Of a stretch of 62,013 bases of DNA, positions 36,659 to 45,666 are shown in pieces. Where the stretch lies: assembly GCA_964577375.1 (NCBI GenBank), contig CAZNYW010000021.1, positions 1 through 62,013 on the forward strand. The letters are read 5' to 3'. The notes under the pieces were generated by a model. The model saw only the letters and a list, made by a program, of their open reading frames with translations, made no database searches and was not told the origin of the DNA. The position numbers and the translations under genes are program-made. Numbering within the stretch: the first letter of the stretch is position 1; each line of letters opens with the position of its first letter. The DNA is from DATKUC01 sp964577375 (GTDB lineage: Bacteria; Spirochaetota; Spirochaetia; DSM-27196; DATKUC01).

Positions 36659-38650
36659 ATGAAGCAGTTCAAAGTTGCCTCCACCTACCAGCCCGCAGGA
36701 GACCAGGGGCAGGCGATCGAGAAGCTCAGCCGCGGCGTAGGCGAGCAGATGCGGTTCCAGACACTCAAGGGTGTGACTGGATCCGGGAAGACCTTCACGA
36801 TGGCGAAGATCATCGAGAACGTTCAGCTGCCGAGTCTGGTGATATCACACAACAAAACGCTTGCCGCACAGCTCTATCGCGAGTTCAAAGAGTTCTTCCC
36901 TGACAACGCGGTTGAGTACTTCGTATCCTATTACGACTACTACCAGCCGGAAGCCTACGTTGCGTCGCGTGACCTCTACATAGAGAAGGACGCCTCGATA
37001 AACGACGAGATCGACCGCATGCGGCTCTCGGCAACCACGAGCCTGATGGAACGGCGGGACGTCATTGTTGTGGCGACTGTTTCGTGCATCTATGGTCTCG
37101 GAAGCCCGCGGGATTACCGTGAAATGAGGATCAGAATCGATCGCGGCGCGAAGCTGGACCTCAACTCGGTCCGCGCGAAGCTTGTTTCCCTTCAGTACGA
37201 TCGCAATGACGCGGTGCTCGGCCGGGGCACCTTTCGAATCAAGGGGGACGTGCTCGAAATCTACCCCGCCTACCAGGAAGAGGCGTATCGCATCGAACTC
37301 GACTGGGATGAAGTGTCGCGCATTCGCCGCATACAGCCGGTCACCGGCGAGGTTGTTGAAGAGCTCGAAGTGCTGTTTGTCTATCCTGCGAAACACTTCG
37401 TGATGCCTGCGGATCAGATGGGACCGGCGGTGGAGAAGATACGGCAGGAGCTCAAGGTGCGATATGAGGAGCTCACCGGGCAGAACAAGCTGGTCGAGGC
37501 GCAGCGGCTGAAGAGCCGCACCGAGTACGATGTCGAGATGCTCGAGGAGATGGGTTACTGCTCAGGCATCGAAAACTACTCGCGACATCTGAGCGGGCGC
37601 GAGGAGGGCGAACGTCCTGCGGTGCTCCTGGACTACTTCCCGGAGCAGTTCCTTACCTTCGTCGACGAGTCGCACGTTACGCTGCCGCAGCTGCGAGGAA
37701 TGTACGCCGGCGACCGCTCGCGGAAGCTGTCGCTCGTGGAGTTCGGGTTCCGTCTTCCGTCCGCTCTGGACAACCGGCCGCTCTTTGTGGGCGAATTCGA
37801 AGGGCTGCTCGACCGGGCGATCTTCGTATCCGCGACGCCGGAGACCGAAGAGATCGAGCGGTCATCACAGCTTGTGGAGCAGATAATCCGTCCTACCGGC
37901 CTGCTCGATCCGCAAATTGTCGTGCGGCCGACCGAAGGGCAGATCGAGAACCTCTACAGCGAGATCCGGGAACGCATTCGCGCGGGCGAGCGGACCCTAG
38001 TAACGACCCTCACAAAGAAGATGTCGGAGGATCTCACCGACTACCTGACCAATCTCGGACTGAAGGTGCGCTATCTGCACTCTGAAATCGAGACCATCGA
38101 GCGGGTCGAAATCCTCACGCAGCTGAGACAGGGCAAGTTCGATGTCCTCGTCGGGATCAACCTGCTGCGGGAAGGTCTGGATCTTCCGGAGGTTTCGCTC
38201 ATCGCGATCCTCGATGCGGACAAGATAGGTTTTCTCCGGTCGGCGACCTCTCTCATACAGACCATCGGACGGGCGGCACGGAACGTCAACGGCAAGGTGA
38301 TCATGTATGCCGACCGTATTTCAGACGCCATGGAGGCCGCGATAGGTGAAACCGACAGGCGGCGCGCGATTCAGCTGGCGTACAACGAAGAGCATGGCAT
38401 CACGCCGCAGACAATCCGCAAGTCGATCCAGGACATCCTCATTCGTCAGAAAGAGGACCGCAAGCGCAACGAGCAGCTCACCGTGGAGATTCTCGAGCGG
38501 AACTATAACGTGATGGTGCCGCAGCAGCGGAATGCCCTTGTTCGGGAGCTCGAAAAGCTCATGCTCGAGCACGCGAAAAACCTCGAGTACGAAGAGGCTG
38601 CTGTTGTCCGCGACGAGATCGACCGGCTGAAGGGGATAGGCTCCACGTAG
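36659..38650 (+). CDS. uvrB: excinuclease ABC subunit B
   Basis: A 663-residue DNA damage recognition helicase of nucleotide excision repair. Walker A is GVTGSGKTFTMAK, the beta-hairpin region carries YYDYYQPEAYVASRDLYIEK, the helicase motif is TFVDESHVTLPQ, and motif VI is QTIGRAARNVNG. The C-terminal UVR domain (EKLMLEHAKNLEYEEAAVVRDE) binds UvrC. Full length for the family. The start is 3 nt after htrA, so the two probably share a transcript. It converges on the outer-membrane gene with 15 nt between and no visible terminator. Confidence 0.98.
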   Translation: MKQFKVASTYQPAGDQGQAIEKLSRGVGEQMRFQTLKGVTGSGKTFTMAKIIENVQLPSLVISHNKTLAAQLYREFKEFFPDNAVEYFVSYYDYYQPEAYVASRDLYIEKDASINDEIDRMRLSATTSLMERRDVIVVATVSCIYGLGSPRDYREMRIRIDRGAKLDLNSVRAKLVSLQYDRNDAVLGRGTFRIKGDVLEIYPAYQEEAYRIELDWDEVSRIRRIQPVTGEVVEELEVLFVYPAKHFVMPADQMGPAVEKIRQELKVRYEELTGQNKLVEAQRLKSRTEYDVEMLEEMGYCSGIENYSRHLSGREEGERPAVLLDYFPEQFLTFVDESHVTLPQLRGMYAGDRSRKLSLVEFGFRLPSALDNRPLFVGEFEGLLDRAIFVSATPETEEIERSSQLVEQIIRPTGLLDPQIVVRPTEGQIENLYSEIRERIRAGERTLVTTLTKKMSEDLTDYLTNLGLKVRYLHSEIETIERVEILTQLRQGKFDVLVGINLLREGLDLPEVSLIAILDADKIGFLRSATSLIQTIGRAARNVNGKVIMYADRISDAMEAAIGETDRRRAIQLAYNEEHGITPQTIRKSIQDILIRQKEDRKRNEQLTVEILERNYNVMVPQQRNALVRELEKLMLEHAKNLEYEEAAVVRDEIDRLKGIGST

Positions 38651-38665
38651 AGGCACGCTCGCCCG

Positions 38666-39616
38666 TCACGGCCTCCCGAATGCAATGCCGGCCGAAAGTG
38701 AGATCGTCGTCCAGGTAGCGCCGTTGAGCGTACCGAAAACCTCCGATCCGTTGGACTCGAAGAGAAGATCGGTCCCGGGCGCGGTGGTCATCAGTCCGAG
38801 GGCCGCGCTGAAAATCCACCGCATATGTCCCGAGAGCGGCAGAACGGCCTCGAAGCTGAGCTTCGCTCCGCCTCCAAGCGCCCATTGCCTGAAACTGACC
38901 GGGTGGGCAAAATCGGTCCGGCGCTTCCAGTCGGCGGTCGAGGAATAGAACGCAAACATCGCATCGAGCCGGCCGGAGAGGCGCGTGCCGTTCGAGCTCA
39001 CGTGTCCTACCGAAAAGCCGACCCAGGGGCCACACCAGAGTGCGTCGTAGGTGGAGCTGATGCCGCTGAGCGACATCCCGTCGGGGTGGCTCGAGTCGAA
39101 CTGGGTACCGTCTCTGATCACGAGGTTCTGAAGGGAGACATAGGGTCCGGCGACGAGAGAGAAGTGCATCTGCCCGTCTCCGAGCGGGTCGAGCTCCGTA
39201 TAACCGAACGCAAGCTTCGCGTCGGCCATCAGTCCGCCGCCGGCAGAGTTCTGCGAGTAGGCCAACACGGCGGTCCGGTTCTGGCCGAGGTAGTCGTAGT
39301 CGGTGTTGTTGCCGGTGAGCGTCCGGTAGAGCCCTCCTTCGACCAGAACTTCGAAGTTTCCTGACGTGTAGAGGGCGCGAAGCGAAGCGCCCACAGAGAG
39401 CAGCGCCCACCAGCTCAGCTCGGAGTAGATGTTGGGGTAGCCGCCGGAGCCCGGAATGCTCCATTGCAGCGAATCAACCCGGGATGCGACTTTCAGTGAG
39501 ACACCGCCGCCGCGTTGGACCGTTTGGGCCTGCAACCGGTGAGGCGTACCCATAAGTGAGACGAAGAGGAGGGTGAGAGCGGCCGCGGTTCGGATTTGCT
39601 GCAGTTGCACCTTCAT
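38666..39616 (-). CDS. predicted outer-membrane beta-barrel protein, omptin-like
   Basis: A 316-residue protein with a signal peptide (about residues 1-31, ending LQAQ) and many alternating amphipathic strands rich in Gly, Tyr and Trp, the pattern of an outer-membrane barrel. Some features recall omptin proteases: a SELSWWALLSVGASL strand and a DYDYLGQN loop comparable with the paired active-site Asp residues. A TDFAHP element lies where omptins have Asp-x-His, but with one extra residue. It ends in FGRP, not a terminal aromatic. A protease role is therefore unproven; a structural or recognition barrel is equally possible. Confidence 0.6.
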   Translation of the reverse strand: MKVQLQQIRTAAALTLLFVSLMGTPHRLQAQTVQRGGGVSLKVASRVDSLQWSIPGSGGYPNIYSELSWWALLSVGASLRALYTSGNFEVLVEGGLYRTLTGNNTDYDYLGQNRTAVLAYSQNSAGGGLMADAKLAFGYTELDPLGDGQMHFSLVAGPYVSLQNLVIRDGTQFDSSHPDGMSLSGISSTYDALWCGPWVGFSVGHVSSNGTRLSGRLDAMFAFYSSTADWKRRTDFAHPVSFRQWALGGGAKLSFEAVLPLSGHMRWIFSAALGLMTTAPGTDLLFESNGSEVFGTLNGATWTTISLSAGIAFGRP

Positions 39617-39800
39617 TGGAATTTCGGTATCCTAAGCGCCACGGAGCCGCCGCCGTGCCTGCGTCCCTTCGCCGGCTGCGCCGCAGCGGCTGTGCAGCCC
39701 CGCAGCGGCCGCGTCGCCGGGGCGGAGGCCCGGTGTCTGTTGAGTATAACGGACGCTGTTTGGCGCGGCTATACCTGCCATCCCGGAGCCGCAGAAGCAG

Positions 39801-40187
39801 ATGAGAAGAACTTTGTCATGCACCGCCCTTCTGATCGCAGCGGCACTACTGACAAGCTGCGGGCACAGGGAGGCCGAGAAACCGATCACGCTTCCCCCCA
39901 CGCCGGCACTTTCGGTGAGAGCCCACTGGGGCGTCGCAAAATCACCCTATCTCCGGGCGTTCGACGGTCCCTCGACCGACGGAAAGGTGGTGTTCCTGCT
40001 TCGTGCCGGCGATATCCTCGAGATTACCGCGAAGAGCGGCTACACCGACCAGGTGCGGGCCGAAAGAGACTACTGGTATCACGTAATCTTCGAAAAGAGC
40101 GAGGGCTGGGTATTCGGTGCCGGGCTTGACCTGTACGAATCGAGAGAACGTGCCGAGAACGCCTCCAGGTTGCTGACCAATGGATGA
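39801..40187 (+). CDS. SH3-domain lipoprotein
   Basis: A 128-residue protein with a lipoprotein signal (hydrophobic 8-16, lipobox LTSC, Cys at residue 20). It is followed by a bacterial SH3-like domain at about residues 38-115 with PYLRAFDGPSTDGKVVFLLR, GDILEITAKSGYTDQV and a DYWYHVIFEKSEGWVFGAGL ending. Such domains often bind peptidoglycan. The last 8 nt overlap the DUF445 gene, so the pair is translationally coupled and may work together in the envelope. Confidence 0.8.
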   Translation: MRRTLSCTALLIAAALLTSCGHREAEKPITLPPTPALSVRAHWGVAKSPYLRAFDGPSTDGKVVFLLRAGDILEITAKSGYTDQVRAERDYWYHVIFEKSEGWVFGAGLDLYESRERAENASRLLTNG

Positions 40188-41766
40188 GTCTCTGCTCTCC
40201 GTGCTGCCCTACGCTCTCCCGCCGGTCCTCGGCGCCATCATCGGCTACGTAACAAATGCGATAGCGATCCGGATGCTCTTTCGGCCGCTCACCGAAAAGC
40301 GCATCTTCGGCATCCGAATTCCATTTACGCCCGGAATAATCCCGCGTCAGCGCTATCAGCTTGCGGACAGCATGGCGAAGATGGTGTCGACGCAGCTCCT
40401 CAATGCCGAGAGCGTGCGGCAGCACGTCGATTCGGCCGGTTTCAGAACCGCGGTCCGTAGCCAGGTCGCCGGATTCACGACACGACTGCTGGAGGCTGCT
40501 CCCGCCGATGCCGGCTCGGAAGTGAAGCTCCTCGAGGGTGGCCTTGCCGAGTTTCTCAAGGGCCTCTTTTCCCGATTCATTCAATCTGAAAGCTTCGAAC
40601 GCGTCTCAAACGAGTTTGTACGAAGGGGGTTCGAGTTTCTTTCCGGGCTTTCGGTGAGTGAGCTCTTCCCCTCCATCTACCGTCAGAGCGAAACAGAGGT
40701 TGTCGAGCGCATCAAACCGGTCGTCGAACGGATTCTGAGCGAAAACGTAAAGAGCACCATCAAGGGAGCCGTGGTCGGTTGGGTTCATGAGATCCTGGCC
40801 GAGAATCGCAGGCTGGAATCATTCATCAGTGAAGAGACCGTCAATCGCCTGACACTTTTTGCAGGCCGCCTCTACATGCCGGTTGTGAAGGCCGGGCTGC
40901 ACTGGCTCAACGAGGAGGAGGTGAAGGCGGACCTCAGCAGCAAGGCAAAGGTTCTTCTTCGGCGAATTCTCGAACGGCTCAATTTCTTCCAGCGCTTCCT
41001 GGTCTCCGCAGCCCAGTACGATCGTACGCTCCAGGAGAGGATGCCGCGGATAATCGACGATCTGATTGAATCTCTGCGCGAGGCGGCGCAGAATCCGGAA
41101 ACAAAGGCGCGGATCCTTCGTGCGATCTCACATCGTCTCGAGGAGCTGCGCAGCGAAGGGATTTCTGACGCGTGTCAATCGGCAGGAATAGATCTGGAGG
41201 GACTTGCCGACCGGCTGGTCGGTTCGGCGGTCTCAGCCCTCACGGGCGAGGAGGCGATTGCCCGTATCGCGGCGATGATCTATCGTGCGCTCGAAGGGCA
41301 GCGGAACGTGTCGGTCATCGACCTGCTTCGCGATACCTTCGGGGTGACTGAAGAGCTCGTCCACGAATGGGTGGGGGAAAAAGTGCGCGACCTCAGGCTG
41401 AAGCCGGAGGCGACGCGCGAGGCTGCGTCTCTGGTATCAACCCTTCTCGGCGGACTGCTCGCTGAAGCGCAGACCCGGCCTCTCGGAGAGCTGCTCGGAC
41501 TGACGGACGAGCAGAAGTCCGCAATGGACGACTTTATTTCACGGCGGATCTCCAGTATCATTGACGAGCGTCTCCCCGACATCGTTCAGTCGTTCGATAT
41601 TCAGGGACTCGTGCAGAACAAGATCAACAGCTTTGACGTCGAGAACGTCGAGAAATTGCTCCTGATGGTAATCGCAAAGCAGCTGAAGTGGATCAATCTC
41701 TTTGGCGGAATTCTTGGCGCTTTGATTGGCGGAACGCAGGTCCTTATTGGGCTGCTTACCAGCTGA
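40180..41766 (+). CDS. DUF445-family membrane protein
   Basis: A 528-residue protein with the family's N-terminal helix and motif (PPVLGAIIGYVTNAIAIRML, then FRPLTEKRIFG and TPGIIPRQR). A long helical, charged middle and a C-terminal hydrophobic segment (INLFGGILGALIGGTQVLIG) follow. Both ends are membrane-embedded and the middle is likely cytoplasmic. The function of the family is not established. It is longer than the usual ~400 residues. It overlaps the SH3 lipoprotein gene and precedes a diguanylate cyclase by 31 nt. Confidence 0.85.
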   Translation: MDESLLSVLPYALPPVLGAIIGYVTNAIAIRMLFRPLTEKRIFGIRIPFTPGIIPRQRYQLADSMAKMVSTQLLNAESVRQHVDSAGFRTAVRSQVAGFTTRLLEAAPADAGSEVKLLEGGLAEFLKGLFSRFIQSESFERVSNEFVRRGFEFLSGLSVSELFPSIYRQSETEVVERIKPVVERILSENVKSTIKGAVVGWVHEILAENRRLESFISEETVNRLTLFAGRLYMPVVKAGLHWLNEEEVKADLSSKAKVLLRRILERLNFFQRFLVSAAQYDRTLQERMPRIIDDLIESLREAAQNPETKARILRAISHRLEELRSEGISDACQSAGIDLEGLADRLVGSAVSALTGEEAIARIAAMIYRALEGQRNVSVIDLLRDTFGVTEELVHEWVGEKVRDLRLKPEATREAASLVSTLLGGLLAEAQTRPLGELLGLTDEQKSAMDDFISRRISSIIDERLPDIVQSFDIQGLVQNKINSFDVENVEKLLLMVIAKQLKWINLFGGILGALIGGTQVLIGLLTS

Positions 41767-41797
41767 AAACGGCCGATACGGGGATGGAAGGGGAACA

Positions 41798-42853
41798 ATG
41801 GGCGACGACGTTGTCGGCTGTCTGATTGCCGCGACAAACGATGAACAGCGTGTTTTCGTGCGCTCGGAGCTCGAGAAGATACCTGGTCTGAGGCTGTACG
41901 AAGCTTCGTCGTCCCAGGCGACCCTGCAGATTGCCGAGAGTGAGACTCTTGCGATAGTAATGCTTGCGGTAGTGGATCCGGACGGCGATATCTGCAGCGT
42001 CTGTCGAAGTCTTCGTCGCATCTACTATCAACGGCCTCTTCAGATAACCCTGATGACCGACCGTTGGGACCAGGAGTCTCTCGCACGGGCGGTGGACGCC
42101 GGTTGTGACGACGTTATCAAGGCTCCGGTAGAAGAGCTCGAGCTCAATCTGCGAGTTCGGGCAGCACAAATCCGTTACTCCGGGCAGGCCCAGATCTTCA
42201 GCGACAGAGAGTTCTACCGGAATGCGGTCAAGCAGGAGGAGGAACTGTCGTCCCGCGTTCTCGATCAGAACATGAACCTCAAGCGGGCTTATCAGAACAT
42301 CGAAATCATCAATCTCGAGCTCGAGCGGTCGAACAAGGAACTGCAGCGCATTGCCCGTTACGACATCCTCTCGGGGCTGATGAACCGAATGAGCCTCTTT
42401 ACGATGATAGACATCGAAATCGAACGCGCGATGCGGACCGGATCGACGCTGTGCGGAATCATGATGGATATCGATCACTTCAAGAATGTCAACGACAGCT
42501 TCGGCCATCAGTGCGGGGACATGGTCATCCGGATGATCGGTGATGTGCTCAAACAGGAGCTTCGAAAATACGATCACGCCGGCCGATATGGAGGCGAGGA
42601 GTTCTTCATCCTTCTGCCGAACACCTCGATTCAGCAGGCTCGACGCTTTGGTGAGCGGTTCCGCGTGGCGCTCGAGGAACAGGTGGTCCGGTGCGACGAC
42701 GACGAGATTCCCGTGACGGCCTCTCTTGGAATTGCCCAGTTCAGAAGCGGCGAATCGCGTGAAATGTGGATATCCCGTGCCGATAGAACGATGTATGCGG
42801 CCAAGCAGAACGGGCGCAACCGCGTGGAAACCGAAAGCGTACTGACCTACTGA
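41798..42853 (+). CDS. diguanylate cyclase with degenerate receiver domain
   Basis: A 351-residue protein. The N-terminal 125 residues have the CheY-like fold pattern, but the phosphoacceptor Asp is Ala57 (IVMLAVVDPDGD) and the first-strand acidic pair is lost (CLIAATNDE); the Lys of the active site remains (K108). A coiled coil (about 145-185) leads to a GGDEF domain with an intact active site GGEEF (265-269). The allosteric I-site RxxD (256-259) lies exactly five residues before it. So c-di-GMP synthesis with product inhibition is likely, without control by phosphorylation. ATG 41798 follows GGAAGGGGA. The 3' end overlaps phoR by 7 nt, tail to tail. Confidence 0.92.
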   Translation: MGDDVVGCLIAATNDEQRVFVRSELEKIPGLRLYEASSSQATLQIAESETLAIVMLAVVDPDGDICSVCRSLRRIYYQRPLQITLMTDRWDQESLARAVDAGCDDVIKAPVEELELNLRVRAAQIRYSGQAQIFSDREFYRNAVKQEEELSSRVLDQNMNLKRAYQNIEIINLELERSNKELQRIARYDILSGLMNRMSLFTMIDIEIERAMRTGSTLCGIMMDIDHFKNVNDSFGHQCGDMVIRMIGDVLKQELRKYDHAGRYGGEEFFILLPNTSIQQARRFGERFRVALEEQVVRCDDDEIPVTASLGIAQFRSGESREMWISRADRTMYAAKQNGRNRVETESVLTY

Positions 42854-44241
42854 GGAAGCCGCATCGTGAAGGTGCTTCCCTTTCCGAGCTCACTCTCGAC
42901 CTCGACCTCGCCGCCGTGGGCGAGCGCGATATGTTTGACGATGGCCAGCCCGAGGCCGGTCCCGCCAACTTCGCGCGTACGTGCTCTGTCGACCCGGTAG
43001 AACCGTTCGAAGATGCGCGAAAGGTCCTTCTCAGGAATTCCCTGACCATGGTCCATTACCGAGATCACTACGCTGCCAGGCTCCCGCTCGGCACGCACGC
43101 GCACCGTCGTTCCGGCCGCCGAGTACTTGACGGCGTTGTCGACGAGGTTGACGATTGCCTGCTCTACCAGGCTGGGATTGCAGACCATGTCCGGGCCGCC
43201 TGAGTACTCCTCCTGCACGACGATCTGCTTTTCACGGGCTGCGGCGAGGCAGGAGTCGATGCCGACACCGAGTACGTCGCGGATCGCGCAGCTCCTCGCT
43301 TCAATGCGGGAGTCATTCTGCTCGAGCCGGGCGAGACTCAGCAGGTCTTCGATGATTTCCTGAATGCGGTCGGTCTGCTTGAGGATGATGCGCAGAAAAT
43401 GCTCGGCGCGGTCGCGATCATCCACCGCTCCGTCGATGAGCGTCTCCACGAAACCCTTGATGGACGTCACCGGCGTCTTCAGCTCATGCGAGACGTTCGA
43501 AACGAAGTCCTTTCTCATCTGTTCGAGCCGCTTCATGGCGCTGATATCGTTGAGCACGAGGAGAACGCCGTCGGCATCGCCTTCGGCAGCTTCGCTGAGG
43601 TTGTAGGATATTCCGTGGACCTGGAGGTGGCGTACGGCGTCGCGGTAGAGCGTCAGGCTGCTCTCCTGCGGCGTTTTCGACCGGCGGACGCCATCGGCAA
43701 AATCCGAGAGCTCGGTGGTGCGGAGCGCCTCGAGCAGCGTCTTTCCGTCGAGACCTGCCGGCTGAACGCCGAACATCGATGCTGCCGAACGGTTGGCCGT
43801 CCGAATGCGGAGCCTGCCGTCGAGAACGATAACGCCTTCCACCATGCGTTCGAGAATGGTCTGCAGCTCGTCGCGCTCCCTGCGAAGGAGCGTGGCCTGA
43901 TGCTCGAGACCGGAAGTGACTCTGGTTATCTCACGGGCGAGCTGCCGGAGGTGAGTGCTGGAAGGCTCGGGCGTTCCGGTGTGTCCGGGAGTCCCGGTCC
44001 TTGTGAGTGATTCAAGAATTCGCGAAATTGGCTGGAAGTAGCGGCGCACGAGCATGCGTACCGCGACGTAGCCCGCCGCCGCGCACACCAGGAATATCGC
44101 AACAATCAATGCGGCCGCGGCAGTTGCCCCGATGTCTCCTGCAGTGTAGGAGAGGATCACCGCGGTAACGGCTGACGCGGCAATTACCGCAGCGGCGAGC
44201 GTAACAGCCGCCGCTCCTTTGCGAAACAGATCCCGCAGCAT
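42847..44241 (-). CDS. phoR: PhoR-type sensor histidine kinase
   Basis: A 464-residue kinase with two membrane helices (about 10-31 and 40-62). A PAS-like domain follows (about 125-235, VEGVIVLDGRLRIRTANRSA), then HisKA with SHELKTPVTS (H252), and HATPase_c with NAVKYSAAG, DHGQGIPEKD and GGTGLGLAIVK. It begins directly after the phoB stop codon. Its place in a phoB-phoU-pstB group and its architecture point to phosphate sensing. Confidence 0.9.
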   Translation of the reverse strand: MLRDLFRKGAAAVTLAAAVIAASAVTAVILSYTAGDIGATAAAALIVAIFLVCAAAGYVAVRMLVRRYFQPISRILESLTRTGTPGHTGTPEPSSTHLRQLAREITRVTSGLEHQATLLRRERDELQTILERMVEGVIVLDGRLRIRTANRSAASMFGVQPAGLDGKTLLEALRTTELSDFADGVRRSKTPQESSLTLYRDAVRHLQVHGISYNLSEAAEGDADGVLLVLNDISAMKRLEQMRKDFVSNVSHELKTPVTSIKGFVETLIDGAVDDRDRAEHFLRIILKQTDRIQEIIEDLLSLARLEQNDSRIEARSCAIRDVLGVGIDSCLAAAREKQIVVQEEYSGGPDMVCNPSLVEQAIVNLVDNAVKYSAAGTTVRVRAEREPGSVVISVMDHGQGIPEKDLSRIFERFYRVDRARTREVGGTGLGLAIVKHIALAHGGEVEVESELGKGSTFTMRLPQ

Positions 44242-44937
44242 CTACCCTTCGGCCTGGATCCGGTACCCCACACCGCGGATCGTCTGGATGTGCTCGCCGG
44301 CGGCTCCCAGCTTCTTGCGCAGGCCGAGGATCTGAACATCCACCGACCGCTCCGTCACCGGATAGTCCTTGCCCTTGACGGCGTCGATTATCCGGTTCCG
44401 CGAGAAGACCCATCCGGGGCTCCGGGCGAAGTGCTCGAGAATTGCGAACTCCGTCGCCGAAAGGGCTATCCTTTTCCCGTCGACGGTCACCTCATGGCGG
44501 CTCACGTCGATGGTGATGTTGTGGATGCGAAGCAGCGTTGCGTCAGACCGGCTCGCGGCATCCCGCGCCCTTCGAAGTACGGCGCGCAGGTGTGCCACCA
44601 GGACCTTTGGACTGAAAGGCTTGGTCAGATAGTCGTCGGCGCCAAGCTCGAGACCCGCCACTATGTCGCTATCTTCGGACTTGGCCGTCAGCATTATGAT
44701 CGGAACATCGCGAGTCTGCTCCTGCATCTTCATCCGTCGGCATACCTCGAGCCCGTCGATGCCGGGCAGCATGAGATCGAGAATCACAACGTCGGGCTGC
44801 TCCCGCGCGATCCGTGCGAGCGCCTCCTCGCCGGTCTTGACCGCAGCGACGCCGTAACCCTCCTTTTCGAGATTGTAGGCTATGAGCTCCCGGATATCCT
44901 CCTCGTCGTCGACAACGAGGATGTGCTCTTTCGGCAT
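44242..44937 (-). CDS. phoB: PhoB-type response regulator
   Basis: A 231-residue OmpR/PhoB-family regulator. The receiver has VVDDEED, phosphoacceptor D54 (VILDLMLPG), MLTAKS and YLTKPFSP. The winged-helix DNA-binding domain contains LSATEFAILEHFARSPGWVF and ERSVDVQILGLRKKLG. Start ATG follows AGGTAGGTTCCG on the minus strand, 23 nt after phoU. It probably activates the local pst/pho genes under phosphate limitation. Confidence 0.92.
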   Translation of the reverse strand: MPKEHILVVDDEEDIRELIAYNLEKEGYGVAAVKTGEEALARIAREQPDVVILDLMLPGIDGLEVCRRMKMQEQTRDVPIIMLTAKSEDSDIVAGLELGADDYLTKPFSPKVLVAHLRAVLRRARDAASRSDATLLRIHNITIDVSRHEVTVDGKRIALSATEFAILEHFARSPGWVFSRNRIIDAVKGKDYPVTERSVDVQILGLRKKLGAAGEHIQTIRGVGYRIQAEG

Positions 44938-44960
44938 CGGAACCTACCTCCCGCGCACGG

Positions 44961-45620
44961 TCAGGAATTGAGCTCGATGTGTTTACCCTGCTTGGCGAAT
45001 ACTATCCACTCGCAGATGTTGGTAACGTGGTCACCCAGCCGCTCCATGAACCGCGCCAGCAGGGTCATTGTTATGCCCTCTTCGACGAGGGTCGGATCGC
45101 TCTTCATGATCACGACGATCTGCTCATAGAGCTGTTTGTGCATATCGTCGATGGTGTCGTCTCTGTCGGCGACCTCGCGCGCCTTGTCCGCGTCCTGCTC
45201 GACAAAGGCGGTGACCGCGTCGTGTACCATACCGATGCCGACCTCGGCCAGTTTCCGGAACCTCGGCACGGTTGCGAGGAGAGCGGGATTCCGCAGCTTT
45301 CCAACCGCGCGCGCGATGTGACGTGCGTGATCACCGATGCGCTCGATGTTGGACACGATTTTGACCGCGGTAAGGACCTCGCGCAGATCGGTCGCAACCG
45401 GCTGTTCGGTAGCTATGAGAAGGGCGCATTGATCCTCGATCAGCGCCTGCATCTCGTCGATGCGAATATCCTCTTCGATCACCTGACGGGCAAGCGTATC
45501 ATCCTGATCCGAAATGGCGACCAGCGCCTTTTTCATCGCCTCTTCCACCATCGTGCCCATTCGCAGGATGTTCTGATACAACTGCTCCAGATTCTCGGAA
45601 TAGTGCTGTCTAAGTCCCAT
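44961..45620 (-). CDS. phoU: phosphate transport regulator PhoU
   Basis: A 219-residue protein made of two repeated three-helix bundles, each with the family's metal-binding motif (NIERIGDHARHIARA and MERLGDHVTNICEWI). PhoU links the Pst transporter to PhoR and dampens Pho signalling. It lies between pstB (46 nt upstream) and phoB (23 nt downstream) on the same strand. Confidence 0.96.
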   Translation of the reverse strand: MGLRQHYSENLEQLYQNILRMGTMVEEAMKKALVAISDQDDTLARQVIEEDIRIDEMQALIEDQCALLIATEQPVATDLREVLTAVKIVSNIERIGDHARHIARAVGKLRNPALLATVPRFRKLAEVGIGMVHDAVTAFVEQDADKAREVADRDDTIDDMHKQLYEQIVVIMKSDPTLVEEGITMTLLARFMERLGDHVTNICEWIVFAKQGKHIELNS

Positions 45621-45666
45621 GTCCGTTCCTCAGCTTTCCCTGTGCTCGACGCCGGGGTATTGGGCC

